Shown in pieces: positions 47,007-57,440 of a stretch of DNA of 64,000 nucleotides. Origin of the DNA: Aspidiotus rigidus (Eukaryota > Arthropoda > Insecta > Hemiptera > Diaspididae); contig JAVHKY010000029.1 of NCBI GenBank assembly GCA_035079385.1, forward strand, positions 10,106,001 to 10,170,000, in the 5' to 3' direction. Numbering within the stretch: position 1 is the stretch's first letter; each line of letters starts with the position of its first letter. The position numbers and the translations under genes are program-made. The notes under the pieces were generated by a model, which saw only the letters and a list, made by a program, of their open reading frames with translations, ran no database searches and was not told the DNA's origin.

Positions 47007-47338
47007 TATAAGATCGTATAGATCTCCAAAGAAGAAAAACGACTTCAGATGAAATGCGTTTTATTCACAGAAACGAATTCTAAACAAAAGTCGTTTTATG
47101 GTAACTATAATCAAAATAAACGCGAATGCGAGAGCATAGGTAAAGCAAAGAAAAGAAAGAAAGAAAGATGTGTTCGCTATGAACGAGAAAATCAAAGTGT
47201 CGAGAGAGAATAAAAATACGAAAGAAGATGAACCTACGGGAAGCGACGTATGAGTCTACGCGACAAGTCGCGAGAGGAAAATCGAGAGAGAACAGGTCAT
47301 GAAATGAAAGTGTGAATGTAGCGAAGAAATGATAAAGA
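47007..47338 (-). repeat. 3' LTR (5'-truncated)
   Basis: 332 bp identical to 50959-51290. Its first 46 bp (minus-strand sense) are missing where the integrase reading frame joins it. Confidence 0.9.
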
Positions 47339-50300
47339 TTGTGTCAAGCGACATGATTTCAAAGGGGTGAGTAGCGGGACCAAGGAGACCCAACTGAGCA
47401 CTGCGGCGAGTACGACGTGATTTATTTTGAATACAAGTATGACAATTTCTACAAAATGATGTAATATAACTGTACATATTTGGAAAAAAAAAATGTTTAC
47501 TTATCGTAGCTATAACATGTTTTGACCCTGAGTGGCATTTTGCGTGTACAATTTCGGTAAGTCTTTTACCGGCGTTTTTATCTAAGACAATTCGTAATTT
47601 TCCTCTTATGGAACGAAAGATTACATTTTCTTTAACAATATCGTTATCAAGTTTTGTAATATTACTCTGAAGTTTTTGAATATCGTCTAAGGAAAGAAAA
47701 TTAAAGGAAGGAAGAAGAGGCTCAGAGGAGAGGGAGTCGGAAGAAGGATCGAGAACCGGGTTTCGGGAAAGGCAATCAGCTTCGCTATTAAGAGAACCAG
47801 GACGATAGAGGATCTCAAAATCGAACTGAAGAAGTTCATTGGCTAGATCGCCGAGTTCTTCATCAGTACGGGCTTTGAGGTTAAGATGTTGAAGGGGTTT
47901 GTGATCAGTTATAACGGTAAAATGGCGACCAATCAGCCAAAAACGCCAGTATCGGATAGCTTCACGAATCGCTAGACTTTCGATATAGATAGCTTTCTTC
48001 TTCTTTTGGCCACTAGACAATTTCTTTGAGAAATAAGCGACAGGTTTTTGAGACCCGTCTGCTTGAGTCTGCTTCAGTACTGCACCCATACCTAACCCAC
48101 TGGCATCAGTGTAGATAAATATAGGTTTCGTACGATCGAAGATTGACAAGATGGGAGCCGAAGTGAGAAGCTTTTTAACTTTTTCGAAACTCAGCTGACA
48201 CTCGTCGGACCAAGAGAATGGGATATTTTTGCGGAGAAGATTATGGAGGGGTTCAAGGATAGATACTGAATTAGGCATAAATTTGCGGTAAAAGTTGAGT
48301 TTACCAAGGAACGAACGAACATTTCTCCTAGAAGAGGGGGTAGGAAAGTTAGTAATTGCGATCACGTTATCTTGGAGAGGTTTTACAGTGTCGGTCCCGA
48401 TAATGTGACCTAAGTATCGGATGGAAGACGATGCAAAATTACATTTTTTAAAATTAAGGCGAAAACCTTCTTCAAAAATTGCGGATATTACGCGTCGAAC
48501 GTGAGAAATGTGTTCATCGAATGAACGCGAGAAAATTAAAATATCATCCAAGTAATTGACGGCAAAATCGGATAAATCTTTACGTGAAAGTATACTTGAA
48601 AGAATTCTTTGAAAAACGGCTGGTGAGTTCTTAAGCCCGAAGGGCATGGAACGCCATTCATAGTGCCCGTGCTGAGTTATAAAAGCAGATTTATATCTAT
48701 CCTTCTTGCGGATTGGAATAGACCAGAACGCTGCGTTTATATCCAGAGCCGAGAACCAGGAACAGCCTCGTGTTCTAACAACAATCTCGTCAATTAACGG
48801 AAAAGGTTGACTCTCTGGGATGAGCAACTTGTTCAGAGCACGAAAGTCAATGCACATTCGTGTCTTGATTTTGGAAGCGCTCAACCCGTCTTTCTTGAAT
48901 TGCATCGTTACGGGAGATGCAAAGGGTGAACGAGATTCGGAAATCATACCATGTTTTAAAAGTTCTTTGCACTGCCTGTTAATTTCCTCTTGATCGTCGA
49001 ACGTACATCGGTACGGTTTTTTTGTGACAAATACGTTATCAGAAAGATTTATAGGACATTCGTATTTTGTAACATTGCCAACATCGAAGGCATGTTTGGC
49101 AAAGGCAGAAAAATTTTCTTTAATTAAGTCGTGAATTATTTTTTTTTTTGAAGGATCTAAGTGAGCCACCTTTGATTCATAAAGTTCAACTGGAACGTAA
49201 TCGTTCCATTTTATCGAATTAATTGAAATGTCCGGATCTTTATTTACGTTACTTTGAGTAAGATTTAATTTCTTGTTGAGTGAATTTACGTTACTTTGAG
49301 AAAGATTCAATTTGTAGTCAAGTGATAAACGAAATAATTTTATGAGATCCAGGCCGATAACAAAATCAAAATTAAAATTTTCTGGCTCGATGACGTAGAG
49401 AAGAACTCGCTTAGATATACTATCAAAAATTTTGATGTCAAGCATCGTGATTCCTAAAGTATTGCCCGTGCCGCTTGTTGTTGTGTAAGTGGATTTCCAA
49501 GGTACAAATTTGTAATTTTTCAACTTTTTTAGTGCGCACAGCGTGATTGCTGAAGAGTTTGCGCCAGAGTCGTGAAGACCCTTTCCATCAGAAAAATCTC
49601 CGTACTCCACTTTTACATCAACAAACGCGGGCTTTACTCGTTTTTTTTGAATATTCGAAATTTCATTCTCTAGGTCGGTCAAGTCAAATGAATGGATTGC
49701 TTTAGTTTCTTTTTGGATATTTACGTTAGGTTTTAATTGGCGAAGGTCCCTAGCCTTAACTAAGCAATCCTTTTCAAAATGCATCCTCTCGAACCCTTTC
49801 TTTTTGCAGTAAGGGTACGGAGTGCGTGGTTTTAATGAGGAAAAGGCACTTGTGCTAGAAGGCGATGCGTTCGGAGTGTTTGGCAAAATTGTGCGAGACG
49901 GACAGTCAAAAGCGTTTAGTGTAGATAATAACATACTCAGCGAATTACATTCGGCGAGGTTTACGCGTTCCTGAAGACGATTTGGGAGTCCCAAAATAAG
50001 GTGTGCCATTTTATCTAATTCATGCATACGAGGATTGAAGGACGCAAGAAGATTCAGCTTATTCTGAACATAATTATTCATTGGTCCACCGATGAATTTG
50101 TACGAGAATGCGGTTCGAGCTACAGCTATTCCCTGTTGACCAAAGTTGTCAACGAACGAAGATCGCCAGAATTCCCATGCGGTGGAATTAGAAGAGAGAC
50201 GGGTGGTCAAATACCATTTTTCCGCGGACTCTTCTAGAAAGAGTCGAATGACTTCCCAATATCTCGTTTGATCGATATCTAGGCGCGCACATTCGCCTTC

Positions 50301-50801
50301 GAAGATTTGGAGCCAGGCTTCGGCATTTGAGGATGAGACTTTGGAACCGAACTTAGGTATGACTGCATCTTTGACAATCGAAGACAGCGATCTGGGAGCA
50401 GGATTGAATTTTGCCTCTGTTGTGTTTGGGGTAAAGGGTTGTAGATTCGTCGAGCCGGAAGAGCTTGTAGAATATGCCGACAAGTCCAACTCGTCCAACA
50501 TTTTCCCGAGGAAAACTGGGTTTCCATCTGAATCTATGTAGAGGGCCGCGATATCATCTGGGAGTGTGATCTTAAAGGATCTCTTAGCCCAGCGTGGTGC
50601 TAGTTCGCGTTTGGCCATTATCGCCGTCGGAAGAGCCATCAGACGCTCATGATGATATAAGTCCTTGTGTTCTTCGGAAAACACATATACGGTTTCCTCG
50701 TCCAGGAATTGGAGCGAGTACATGCGTGGTACTGTGGTTTTTTTGGTCAAGTCAGCTGGCGAGGGTTCAGCACGAAGAGTGAAACGAACTTTACAAGCCA
50801 T
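47256..50801 (-). CDS. Gag-Pol polyprotein of Ty3/gypsy type, integrase truncated
   Basis: Start is the ATG at 50801 (MACKVRFTLR), giving about 1181 aa; upstream codons are open but begin at GTG. From the ATG: a Gag-like region (to ~320); a single degenerate knuckle (CKKKGFERMHFEKDC, one Cys missing, ~330); an aspartic protease with HDSGA (~410); RT with SRSPFASPV, MCIDFRALNK and YLDD (~747); RNase H with TDASG (~897) and ITDHKPL; an integrase HHCC finger (HAKCH...CRNCHTC, ~1090-1140). After SLDTI, the first integrase Asp region, the frame enters LTR sequence and adds ~25 unrelated residues. It would make particles and reverse transcribe, but cannot integrate. Gag and pol are in one frame. 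Confidence 0.93.
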   Translation of the reverse strand: MACKVRFTLRAEPSPADLTKKTTVPRMYSLQFLDEETVYVFSEEHKDLYHHERLMALPTAIMAKRELAPRWAKRSFKITLPDDIAALYIDSDGNPVFLGKMLDELDLSAYSTSSSGSTNLQPFTPNTTEAKFNPAPRSLSSIVKDAVIPKFGSKVSSSNAEAWLQIFEGECARLDIDQTRYWEVIRLFLEESAEKWYLTTRLSSNSTAWEFWRSSFVDNFGQQGIAVARTAFSYKFIGGPMNNYVQNKLNLLASFNPRMHELDKMAHLILGLPNRLQERVNLAECNSLSMLLSTLNAFDCPSRTILPNTPNASPSSTSAFSSLKPRTPYPYCKKKGFERMHFEKDCLVKARDLRQLKPNVNIQKETKAIHSFDLTDLENEISNIQKKRVKPAFVDVKVEYGDFSDGKGLHDSGANSSAITLCALKKLKNYKFVPWKSTYTTTSGTGNTLGITMLDIKIFDSISKRVLLYVIEPENFNFDFVIGLDLIKLFRLSLDYKLNLSQSNVNSLNKKLNLTQSNVNKDPDISINSIKWNDYVPVELYESKVAHLDPSKKKIIHDLIKENFSAFAKHAFDVGNVTKYECPINLSDNVFVTKKPYRCTFDDQEEINRQCKELLKHGMISESRSPFASPVTMQFKKDGLSASKIKTRMCIDFRALNKLLIPESQPFPLIDEIVVRTRGCSWFSALDINAAFWSIPIRKKDRYKSAFITQHGHYEWRSMPFGLKNSPAVFQRILSSILSRKDLSDFAVNYLDDILIFSRSFDEHISHVRRVISAIFEEGFRLNFKKCNFASSSIRYLGHIIGTDTVKPLQDNVIAITNFPTPSSRRNVRSFLGKLNFYRKFMPNSVSILEPLHNLLRKNIPFSWSDECQLSFEKVKKLLTSAPILSIFDRTKPIFIYTDASGLGMGAVLKQTQADGSQKPVAYFSKKLSSGQKKKKAIYIESLAIREAIRYWRFWLIGRHFTVITDHKPLQHLNLKARTDEELGDLANELLQFDFEILYRPGSLNSEADCLSRNPVLDPSSDSLSSEPLLPSFNFLSLDDIQKLQSNITKLDNDIVKENVIFRSIRGKLRIVLDKNAGKRLTEIVHAKCHSGSKHVIATISKHFFFPNMYSYITSFCRNCHTCIQNKSRRTRRSAQLGLLGPATHPFEIMSLDTIFIISSLHSHFHFMTCSLSIFLSRLVA

Positions 50802-50958
50802 GATATAGAGCAAAGTTGTTTTTATAAACTTTCGAATTCGAACATTTTTCACAAAGCCAAAAATTGAGTGAGCCGGAACTGGCACTGCACTTTTGCGAGG
50901 GCTAGTAATCAGCGAGGACTCGCGGGAGTGGTAATAAACGACAAAAAGGTTTAGAATT

Positions 50959-51336
50959 TATAAGATCGTATAGATCTCCAAAGAAGAAAAACGACTTCAG
51001 ATGAAATGCGTTTTATTCACAGAAACGAATTCTAAACAAAAGTCGTTTTATGGTAACTATAATCAAAATAAACGCGAATGCGAGAGCATAGGTAAAGCAA
51101 AGAAAAGAAAGAAAGAAAGATGTGTTCGCTATGAACGAGAAAATCAAAGTGTCGAGAGAGAATAAAAATACGAAAGAAGATGAACCTACGGGAAGCGACG
51201 TATGAGTCTACGCGACAAGTCGCGAGAGGAAAATCGAGAGAGAACAGGTCATGAAATGAAAGTGTGAATGTAGCGAAGAAATGATAAAGAGGAGATTACG
51301 AGTACGAAGGAATGAGTCAGAATGAGTAATCTTACA
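50959..51336 (-). repeat. 5' LTR (full length)
   Basis: 378 bp reading 5'-TGTAAGATTACTC...GATCGTATA/CTTATA-3' on the minus strand. Bases 51291-51336 have no partner in the other LTR. Confidence 0.85.
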
Positions 51337-51379
51337 TGTGTATGTACCTATGTATTTATTTTCTTTATTTTTCCTTCAG

Positions 51380-51562
51380 GAAGAATTAATTAAAAGTCTA
51401 CCGCACGATGAAGAATTTGAGCGTTGGTTGAGGAAAGACCTAATTAATCATGTAATCCTGTATTCGAAAATCAGCCAACCCGATAATTTGCCAACATTTA
51501 TGAGACACTATGTCGTTTATCGGTTGCCACCAATTATACCAGTCGAATGCACAGTTGCTTAG
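51380..51562 (+). CDS. Orphan 3'-terminal exon, unknown protein
   Basis: TTTTTCCTTCAG immediately precedes GAAGAATTAATT, a good splice acceptor, and the frame runs ~60 codons to TAG. It is rich in charged residues (LPHDEEFERWLRKDL) and ends in a hydrophobic VYRLPPIIPVECTVA. I do not recognise it. The gypsy element sits 44 bp upstream of the exon, inside what would be its intron. It could be a truncated host gene or a transposon exon. Confidence 0.4.
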   Translation, partial: EELIKSLPHDEEFERWLRKDLINHVILYSKISQPDNLPTFMRHYVVYRLPPIIPVECTVA

Positions 51563-51794
51563 TTAAGTGTATACACATTTCGAAGAAGGGTGAGGGTAAC
51601 AAGCTCGCTCGAGGACATCCTAACGTATCTAGATCTGAGCCTAGAACTGTACCGAAAGGGGGGCTGTATAAAAAAATAAAATAATAAGAAAATAATTAAT
51701 TAATTAAAAAAATAAAATAAAATATGAATATATTTTTTTATATGTTAGAGTTAACTCTAAAAGAGTTACAAAGACATCTAATTATATTTCAAGA

Positions 51795-52131
51795 CGAAGA
51801 AGAAAAGTTTCTACCTTCCATGTAGGCAGAGTATTCCTGTTCAACCGGCCCACACCACAAATCCCTGCGAAGCATTCCACTCACAACTGAACTCCGACTT
51901 TTACGCTCCTCATCCTAATATTTTTGTTCTCATTGAAAATCTCTTGGAAGTGCAGTGCGAGACATACGCCAAGATCCTCAAGCTTAAGAAATTGAAAAGG
52001 AAGGCGAACACTGTGAAAAAAGAGGTGGCAATCGCTACTCTTATGACTCAACTCGATGTTGGTGAACTTAACCGTTTAGAGTTTGTTTCACGAGTTTCAT
52101 TCAAATTTCTTCCTGTTCCCCCCAAAAAATG
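51795..52131 (+). pseudogene. FLYWCH-MULE transposase C-terminal fragment, copy 3
   Basis: From about 51855 the frame reads TTNPCEAFHSQLNSDF, PHPNIFVLIENLLEVQ and LNRLEFVSRVSFKFL. It parallels residues 371-455 of the frame open from 12204 (TTNACESFNGRVN, HPNIFLLAEALLEVQ, IDKREFVKILSRKYL). A frameshift and an in-frame stop precede it (51795-51855, KFLPSM-stop-AEYS). The N-terminal finger and most of the core are absent. Confidence 0.85.
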
Positions 52132-52263
52132 ACTTCGTTTTAAACGCATTTTAATGTACAGCAATTCTGTACCTCACGAGTACTTACGTCTTACTCACTC
52201 TCATTTTTAATCACAAGTCTGTGAAAGTGAGAAGGGAAATGAGAGTGAAAACGTTCAATGTAC

Positions 52264-52438
52264 GGGACTCAACTCGGCTATGCTTCTTAGTTAGGGCCGC
52301 AAACTCCGGGGCTCAACTCAGGCATTAATGTTCAGGTACGTGGATTTCATTGGGACTCAACTCGGACGTGTGCATTAATTAGAGTATCAATCACCCGGAC
52401 TCAACTCGGTGTAAAAACCCGGTTTGGGACTCAATCAG
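52264..52438. repeat. Five GGGACTCAACTCGG repeats beside MULE copy 3
   Basis: Near-identical motifs start at 52264, 52308, 52352, 52396 and 52426, spaced 30-44 bp. They lie just 3' of the MULE fragment, as the GGGACRCAATTTGGTCG motifs lie just 3' of MULE copy 2. Confidence 0.8.
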
Positions 52439-52439
52439 A

Positions 52440-53240
52440 GCCCCCGACAAATACACCATGTAAGTAGTGCACACATTCCCGTATAGTGCACACATGAGAA
52501 CATACAGAACAATGTGCAATCCACATCTAATTCATTCAACTATAATACATCAAATAAGTAAACCTGATACAGGAAGAAAAAATAGGAAAAAAGATAATGG
52601 AATGCTTTGGTTACTGACAAGTCAGCATAAACCTTCACGCCACGACAAGGCAGCATTCCAAGAGGAAGGTTTTTGTTTTACCGTCACTATAATATATTTC
52701 ATAAACAATATTAATACATATAAATGCAATTCACAAACATAAGTTTAAGACCCGCGGCCAAAAAACGTATTGTCGATTCGAGTAATACGTGTTCGTTATT
52801 CAATCAGACAAATGAAGCATCTTATTCCTCCGTTGAAGTAAATATCGGTTATAACAATCATTGTAGTGCTGAAACGAATGCCGAACCTCGTGATTCTTGT
52901 GATCTCTATTTATAAGCTAATACAAAAAAAGAAAAAATTGAAGACCAATTGGGTAACGACTCAAAACAGATAAAGTGAAGAAAAATTGTAGAGGTTCAAG
53001 TCCAAAGACGGGAGCAAGTAAGAGTTTAGGGACAGCGAAGAACGATTAAGAAAATAAGGACTGTTGACTCTCAAGAAATTTTGTTTATGAGATGTCACAA
53101 GACTACCTTAAGATCTACCTATGCCATTTTTTCATGCATTTGGGCATGCCTCGGTTAAAAGCACTGACCGACGTGGCCTTCCTCATCGACGACATCAAAG
53201 AAAAATTACAGTAAACCCTATTATCCTTTAGAATCAATTT
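52440..53240. other. Non-coding or undetermined stretch
   Basis: Contains short plus-strand frames at 52467-52742, 52724-52915 and 53092-53214 (40 aa, MSQDYLKIYLCHFF...), none recognised. If the WDR45-like gene is complete, its last exon should lie here on the minus strand, but no matching sequence was found. Confidence 0.4.
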
Positions 53241-53246
53241 ACTCAC

Positions 53247-54844
53247 CTATGATCGCATTTTCTGATCGGAAAGCACATACGCACGCGCATTCCGTCTTCA
53301 AGTTAAATCTTACGTAGGACCACTGCGAAGTCGCGTAACTGCAACCAGGGAGTACGGGACTGATGGCCGAGAGACTAAGAAGAAAAGAAAAACTTCTGTA
53401 ATTTCATTAAAAATATAGGTACGTCGTCCTCTTCACCATTGCCTACGTACCTGGATTGTTTATTCAGTGCGGTATTTGATAAAGCGAATATATGCACCGT
53501 ACCCTTGTCACTGGCACAGCATATAAAGTTCGAGCTTGGGCTAAAATTTATACTGTAAATTGAAGGAAAAACAAATGTTATCTCTTTCGATTCGTAATTG
53601 TTCCCAAAGTAGAGTAGATAAAAATATTGTACCAATATATATTGGCCGTGTCGGAACCGCGGCGCAATTCATGCAGTAGAACTTTCTTCTGCGTATCAAA
53701 AACACGGACCAAAGTTCCTTTTAGGCTCGCAGTAGCAATCATTGTGCCTTTCCCATTAATAGCTAAGATAGCGAGGTCATAAATTTTTTTTTTAAATTTA
53801 TATTAATGATACAGACTGTTCATCACCTAAATCATTTATGATAAAGGTACATCTATTGTCCTCCTATTCTCACTCTGAATTCATTTCGTGAAAACCCTTC
53901 TCTTATGGAAAAAAATTTCAAGAATATTGGTGCTACAGAAAGAATGTTGAATAGATTTGGCAACTTCTCTTCATATGATAAAGTTTACAAAAACTAAGAA
54001 GCAAGAGAAACTACAACAAAAGGTGGTGTTACAATTGATTCTATAAGTATTCATGATTCTTTTTCTTCCACATTGGGCTGATTCTCGTGTAAGTATTGTG
54101 CATTGTAGTTATAGAATGCTTGATTGAATAAAATTGGAAAATTCTTGTTCTAATCTGACATAGGCCTCGTGGATTGTATTGAGTTTCGAAAGTCCGAAGT
54201 AAGGTCGTAGGTGTGGGGAACGAGAATATGTACACACAATAAACGGTTGTTGCCACTAATCTGGAAGAAAATGGGCATAGAATACCTACTAGCCTATAGG
54301 TTTATAGAAATTTATTTTCGACGCAATTTTACCAGAAATTATCCCATGAAACAATTAGAATGCTTACTTATCACGTCTCAATCTCACAGACTTGACCGGA
54401 GCCTTCAAGTCGAGTTCGATAACGAATTTTTGGGCGATGTCATCGTACACCATTACCTTGTTTGGGTCGAATTTTGGATTGCAGCCGCCAGAAACCATGG
54501 CCAACAAATTAGTCCGGTGTAACATTTCACAAATAATTACCGTTCCGATGCTATCATCTGCGCATTAAAACTACTTATTAAGAGAAGAAAAAAAAGAGGA
54601 AAAAAAAACTAAAATATAACTCGCACTTACTATTGTAGTTTTCCTTTTCGACAAGGGGATCGACATTGTAAATCCGCGGTCCCGATGACGTGCAACTCGA
54701 AAAGCACGCTAGAAAAACAAATTACCTATTTTATATTTTCAATTTTGCTAATGGAGGATAAGAATTTGAAATAATTTTTAAGTTAAGTTGTTCCTGGTTA
54801 AAGCTGATGGCCGAAATCGAATTATTATCTTGGCGGTCACTCAT
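53247..54844 (-). CDS. WDR45/WIPI4-like PROPPIN gene, incomplete (possible pseudogene)
   Basis: Seven minus-strand exons: 54788-54844, 54631-54708, 54368-54557, 54158-54260, 53633 to about 53778, 53451-53552 and 53247-53374. Phases agree across four of the six internal junctions. The protein starts [19 protein letters not shown], then [56 protein letters not shown] and [16 protein letters not shown]. It continues with the PROPPIN lipid-binding motif [27 protein letters not shown], then a C-terminal blade ending [13 protein letters not shown]. PROPPINs bind PI3P and act in autophagosome formation. About 45 codons between exons 4 and 5 (normally ending in an Ala-His pair) and the final exon were not found, and the exon-1 donor is not GT. 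No stop interrupts any exon. Confidence 0.85.
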
Positions 54845-55790
54845 CGTTCTTATTTATTCATTAAAGACGTCCAAGTCGCAAGCACAACTTCGCTCGAGCA
54901 ACGAATGATCCTATTTACTAGTTTGTGAACAGACAGTGTGTACTTTTTCGATAAAAACGAGGTTACATGTCGACCGTTTCATCTCATATAAGTATAACTA
55001 CGCACATTATTGTAAGATCCAATATTATCTATATCGGATAAAAATGAGATTATATAATTATGTCTTGCGATTCATTGTAAATACGGAAAAAGAGAATGGA
55101 AAGTTGATCCGCGTTGCGAACGATCGCTCGAAAAACGATAAGAACTCATACAATACCTATAGCTTCAGCCGATTAATTTAAAACATTGGCCTTATTAATG
55201 ATTAGTTGTCAGTCATTGTAGGTTGTAACTTTGCTCAAAATATTCTTTCTCATTCTTGTAAGTTGAAGAAGTCCTGTATTATTACATTACCTATCTTAAT
55301 TTTTTTTAAATGTCCCCAATAGGCAATTCTAAATACAGTGAAGGTTTTTGACTCAATTGAGTCGAAAACGTTTACTGTACTCGAAAATTTGAGAATTATA
55401 ATCGTGACTTCTTGTGTAATTTTTTTGTTTTACATTTCATCCCATTTGAATTATGCGTTACTGATTAGAACGTATTTTAATGTTATTGACTGTTGGAGTT
55501 GATTAAAACAAGCAGGGAACCTGATCCATGGGCGGTAATTGCGAAAAGCGGTTATTTTTCACATTGGCGGCGTGAAAACCTTGGGGGCCCTAGGCGGTAG
55601 GTGAGCGCGGAGACCCTATAATTATAAAAAAATAAGTAATAAATGTTTTGACTTGTTCACTCCTCTCCAAATGATAAGTTGATGTAAAAGAACTTCTTTT
55701 CATCAGATTTGTATCATTTAAGTATTTAAATTTTATAATATAAGTAAGAGGTTATATAGGATTGTAAAAATCAAAAATTAATATAGGAAA
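54845..55790. other. Non-coding stretch upstream of the WDR45-like gene
   Basis: Likely promoter side of the gene, but no core element is convincing. A near-perfect 46-bp palindrome lies at 55334-55379 (centre TTTGACTCAATTGAGTCGAAA). From 55537 a GC-rich patch (GGCGTGAAAACC, GGGGGCCCTAGGCGG) looks like one end of the hAT element that follows. Confidence 0.45.
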
Positions 55791-55817
55791 TTTGGCTCGA
55801 AATAAAATTAGAAATGT

Positions 55818-56030
55818 TTACGAGCTTTTGAAATACTTAGAACTTTTAATGATTTCACTATAATCAAGTGATTTCAAGAGGTTTTTTTCGATAGACAAAA
55901 TTGATAGTGAGCTCTGCAACCTCATCTGGCTCATCTTTGATCGTAAATAAGATTTGATCAATTTTAAATACGAAAAACTTCTTTCGCAGATCGCTTCACT
56001 CACAGGTATTGTTGCAGCAATTCACAATGC
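55818..56030 (-). pseudogene. hAT transposase dimerisation-domain fragment
   Basis: Minus-strand frame: TIPVSEAICERSFSYLKLIK, then SYLRSKMSQMRLQSSLSILS, the hAT C-terminal signature of the group that includes zinc-finger MYM-like transposases. It is a different hAT subfamily from 27221 (CERSFSYLKLIK against VERSFSEYKMIL). The catalytic core is not seen. The GC-rich patch at 55537-55610 may be its terminal repeat. Confidence 0.8.
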
Positions 56031-56122
56031 AATATGAAAGCAACTGACAAGACGGAGGAGAGAAACGGAATATTAAGATTGGCCAAACGAGAAGTCGCGG
56101 TGTGAATCATAAACAAGTTCAA

Positions 56123-56971
56123 TCAGGCCATCTTCCGGAATGTACGATTTAAGTACAGTAATACCATCAGTGTTGAGGTGACTGTGTTCGAGGGCAATAC
56201 GTTTGCGGTAGGAATTCTCCGTAAATGTAGGAGCCTTTCTGACCCCTCACGGAAACTGTAGCTACTGTTGATTAAATGATCATCAAAAGCTGATTTCTCG
56301 ACGTGTCCCTTAGCTACTCTCACCTTCATCCGAGGGTTATCGAACCTTTCTAACACGTAAGCCCAAGCTTCAAGATAACCTTTTTCTTCTAAATCAAAGT
56401 CTTTAAGTAATCTTTCCGCATTTCCCACGAACGATTCTTTTAGTAAGTGAAGTTTTCGTACATGAGAGATATCCGTCCTACTATGAACTAAGTTCTCAAA
56501 AAGCTTGCGATAATTATTAAAATTTAAAATGTTACCGTCAAACGTCGGGACTTTTATATCCTTCAATTTGGGTTGCGGAGTGAGCGGAAGTTGCTGAGTA
56601 GATGAAGGTGTAGCCAACAACGAATTTCTACTCTCTTCTGCACTCAATAGTTTTTTAAAATTTCGAATCTTACTTTCGGTGGAAAAAAGTGTATCCTCAA
56701 ATGACGATAGTTGACCCATCAATGTTTTTTCGAACGTCTCGTACTCGGGATGATTCTCATCAGCTTTTATCAAAATTTCCTCAGTGTTGGTATCCAACTT
56801 TTCTTTTTCCTTTCTGTATTCGACCGATACTATTTCCAATTTACTTAACGTCTCGAAATCTATCACATTATTTACTACGGACTCGAGTATGCCCGTTATT
56901 TGCTCTTCGAGACGCACCAAGTTGCGTTTTAACATTCGCCGGTATTTTTCTTTATCTTCTTGTGGCGGCAT
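56123..56971 (-). pseudogene. BEL/Pao-type Gag fragment (DUF1759-like)
   Basis: From the ATG at 56971 (MPPQEDKEKYRRMLKRNL) about 282 codons are open. Charged N-terminal helices are followed by a linker PSSTQQLPLTPQPKL and the DUF1759-type signature VPTFDGNILNFNNYRKLFE, VRKLHLLKESFVGNAERLL and YLEAWAYVLERFDNPR, typical of BEL/Pao Gag. Similarity stops near residue 235; the last ~45 residues look foreign. No pol follows, so this is a truncated copy. An LTR-like segment lies at 57846 but in the other orientation. Confidence 0.8.
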
Positions 56972-57061
56972 AAAAAATATTGATCTTGTAAGTCGATAAT
57001 ATAGCCTATTTAGATGGAAGCGGGGCTCTACCCCTCTCCCATGATACCCAGATAAGTTCAC

Positions 57062-57440
57062 AGCTTTACACCCTTGGACCTCAATTAATTTTGAAACCTA
57101 CATCATGTAAATAAGACCTGATGGTTAGGGGAGGTGAGCCTAGGGTTTTCGCTAAATCAAACTTTGAACTACACTGAAGAATTTGAAAAATACTCGTCCA
57201 CCTACTCGATATATACGTGAATAAGACTCGGTCGTCAAAGAAAGGGAAGGAAAATCGGTATCGGATGTTAGCCTTCTGAATCATTTGCTCAAATTATTGA
57301 TTACGTCATAGTTTTCATGAGATATGAAACATGACGTTCATTAATTCTGGATCACCGTTTGAGCTGGTGTCCCCATATTGAAGCCCTCAAACAACAATGT
57401 CTCAGCTGAATGAATTTACTTAGATCACTGAGTAGGAAAA
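57062..57440. other. Non-coding stretch
   Basis: Nothing recognised; a 67-codon minus-strand frame at 57081-57284 shows no features. Confidence 0.35.

Larger units (their letters stand above)
47007..51336 (-). mobile_element. Ty3/gypsy LTR retrotransposon, internally deleted
   Basis: The element lies on the minus strand. The 5' LTR is 50959-51336 (378 bp) and the 3' LTR 47007-47338 (332 bp), with the shared 332 bp identical. LTR ends form TGTAAGAT...ATCTTATA, and TGTG flanks both sides (47003-47006, 51337-51340), a 4-bp target duplication. Gag-Pol lies between. Most of the integrase, the polypurine tract and the first 46 bp of the 3' LTR are gone in one deletion that fuses the integrase start to the LTR. 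Without PPT and integrase it is not autonomous. LTR identity indicates recent insertion. Confidence 0.92.

Noticed and set aside
53092..53214. 40-codon ATG frame on the plus strand
   Set aside because: Short, no family, no partner exon; could not be supported as a gene.
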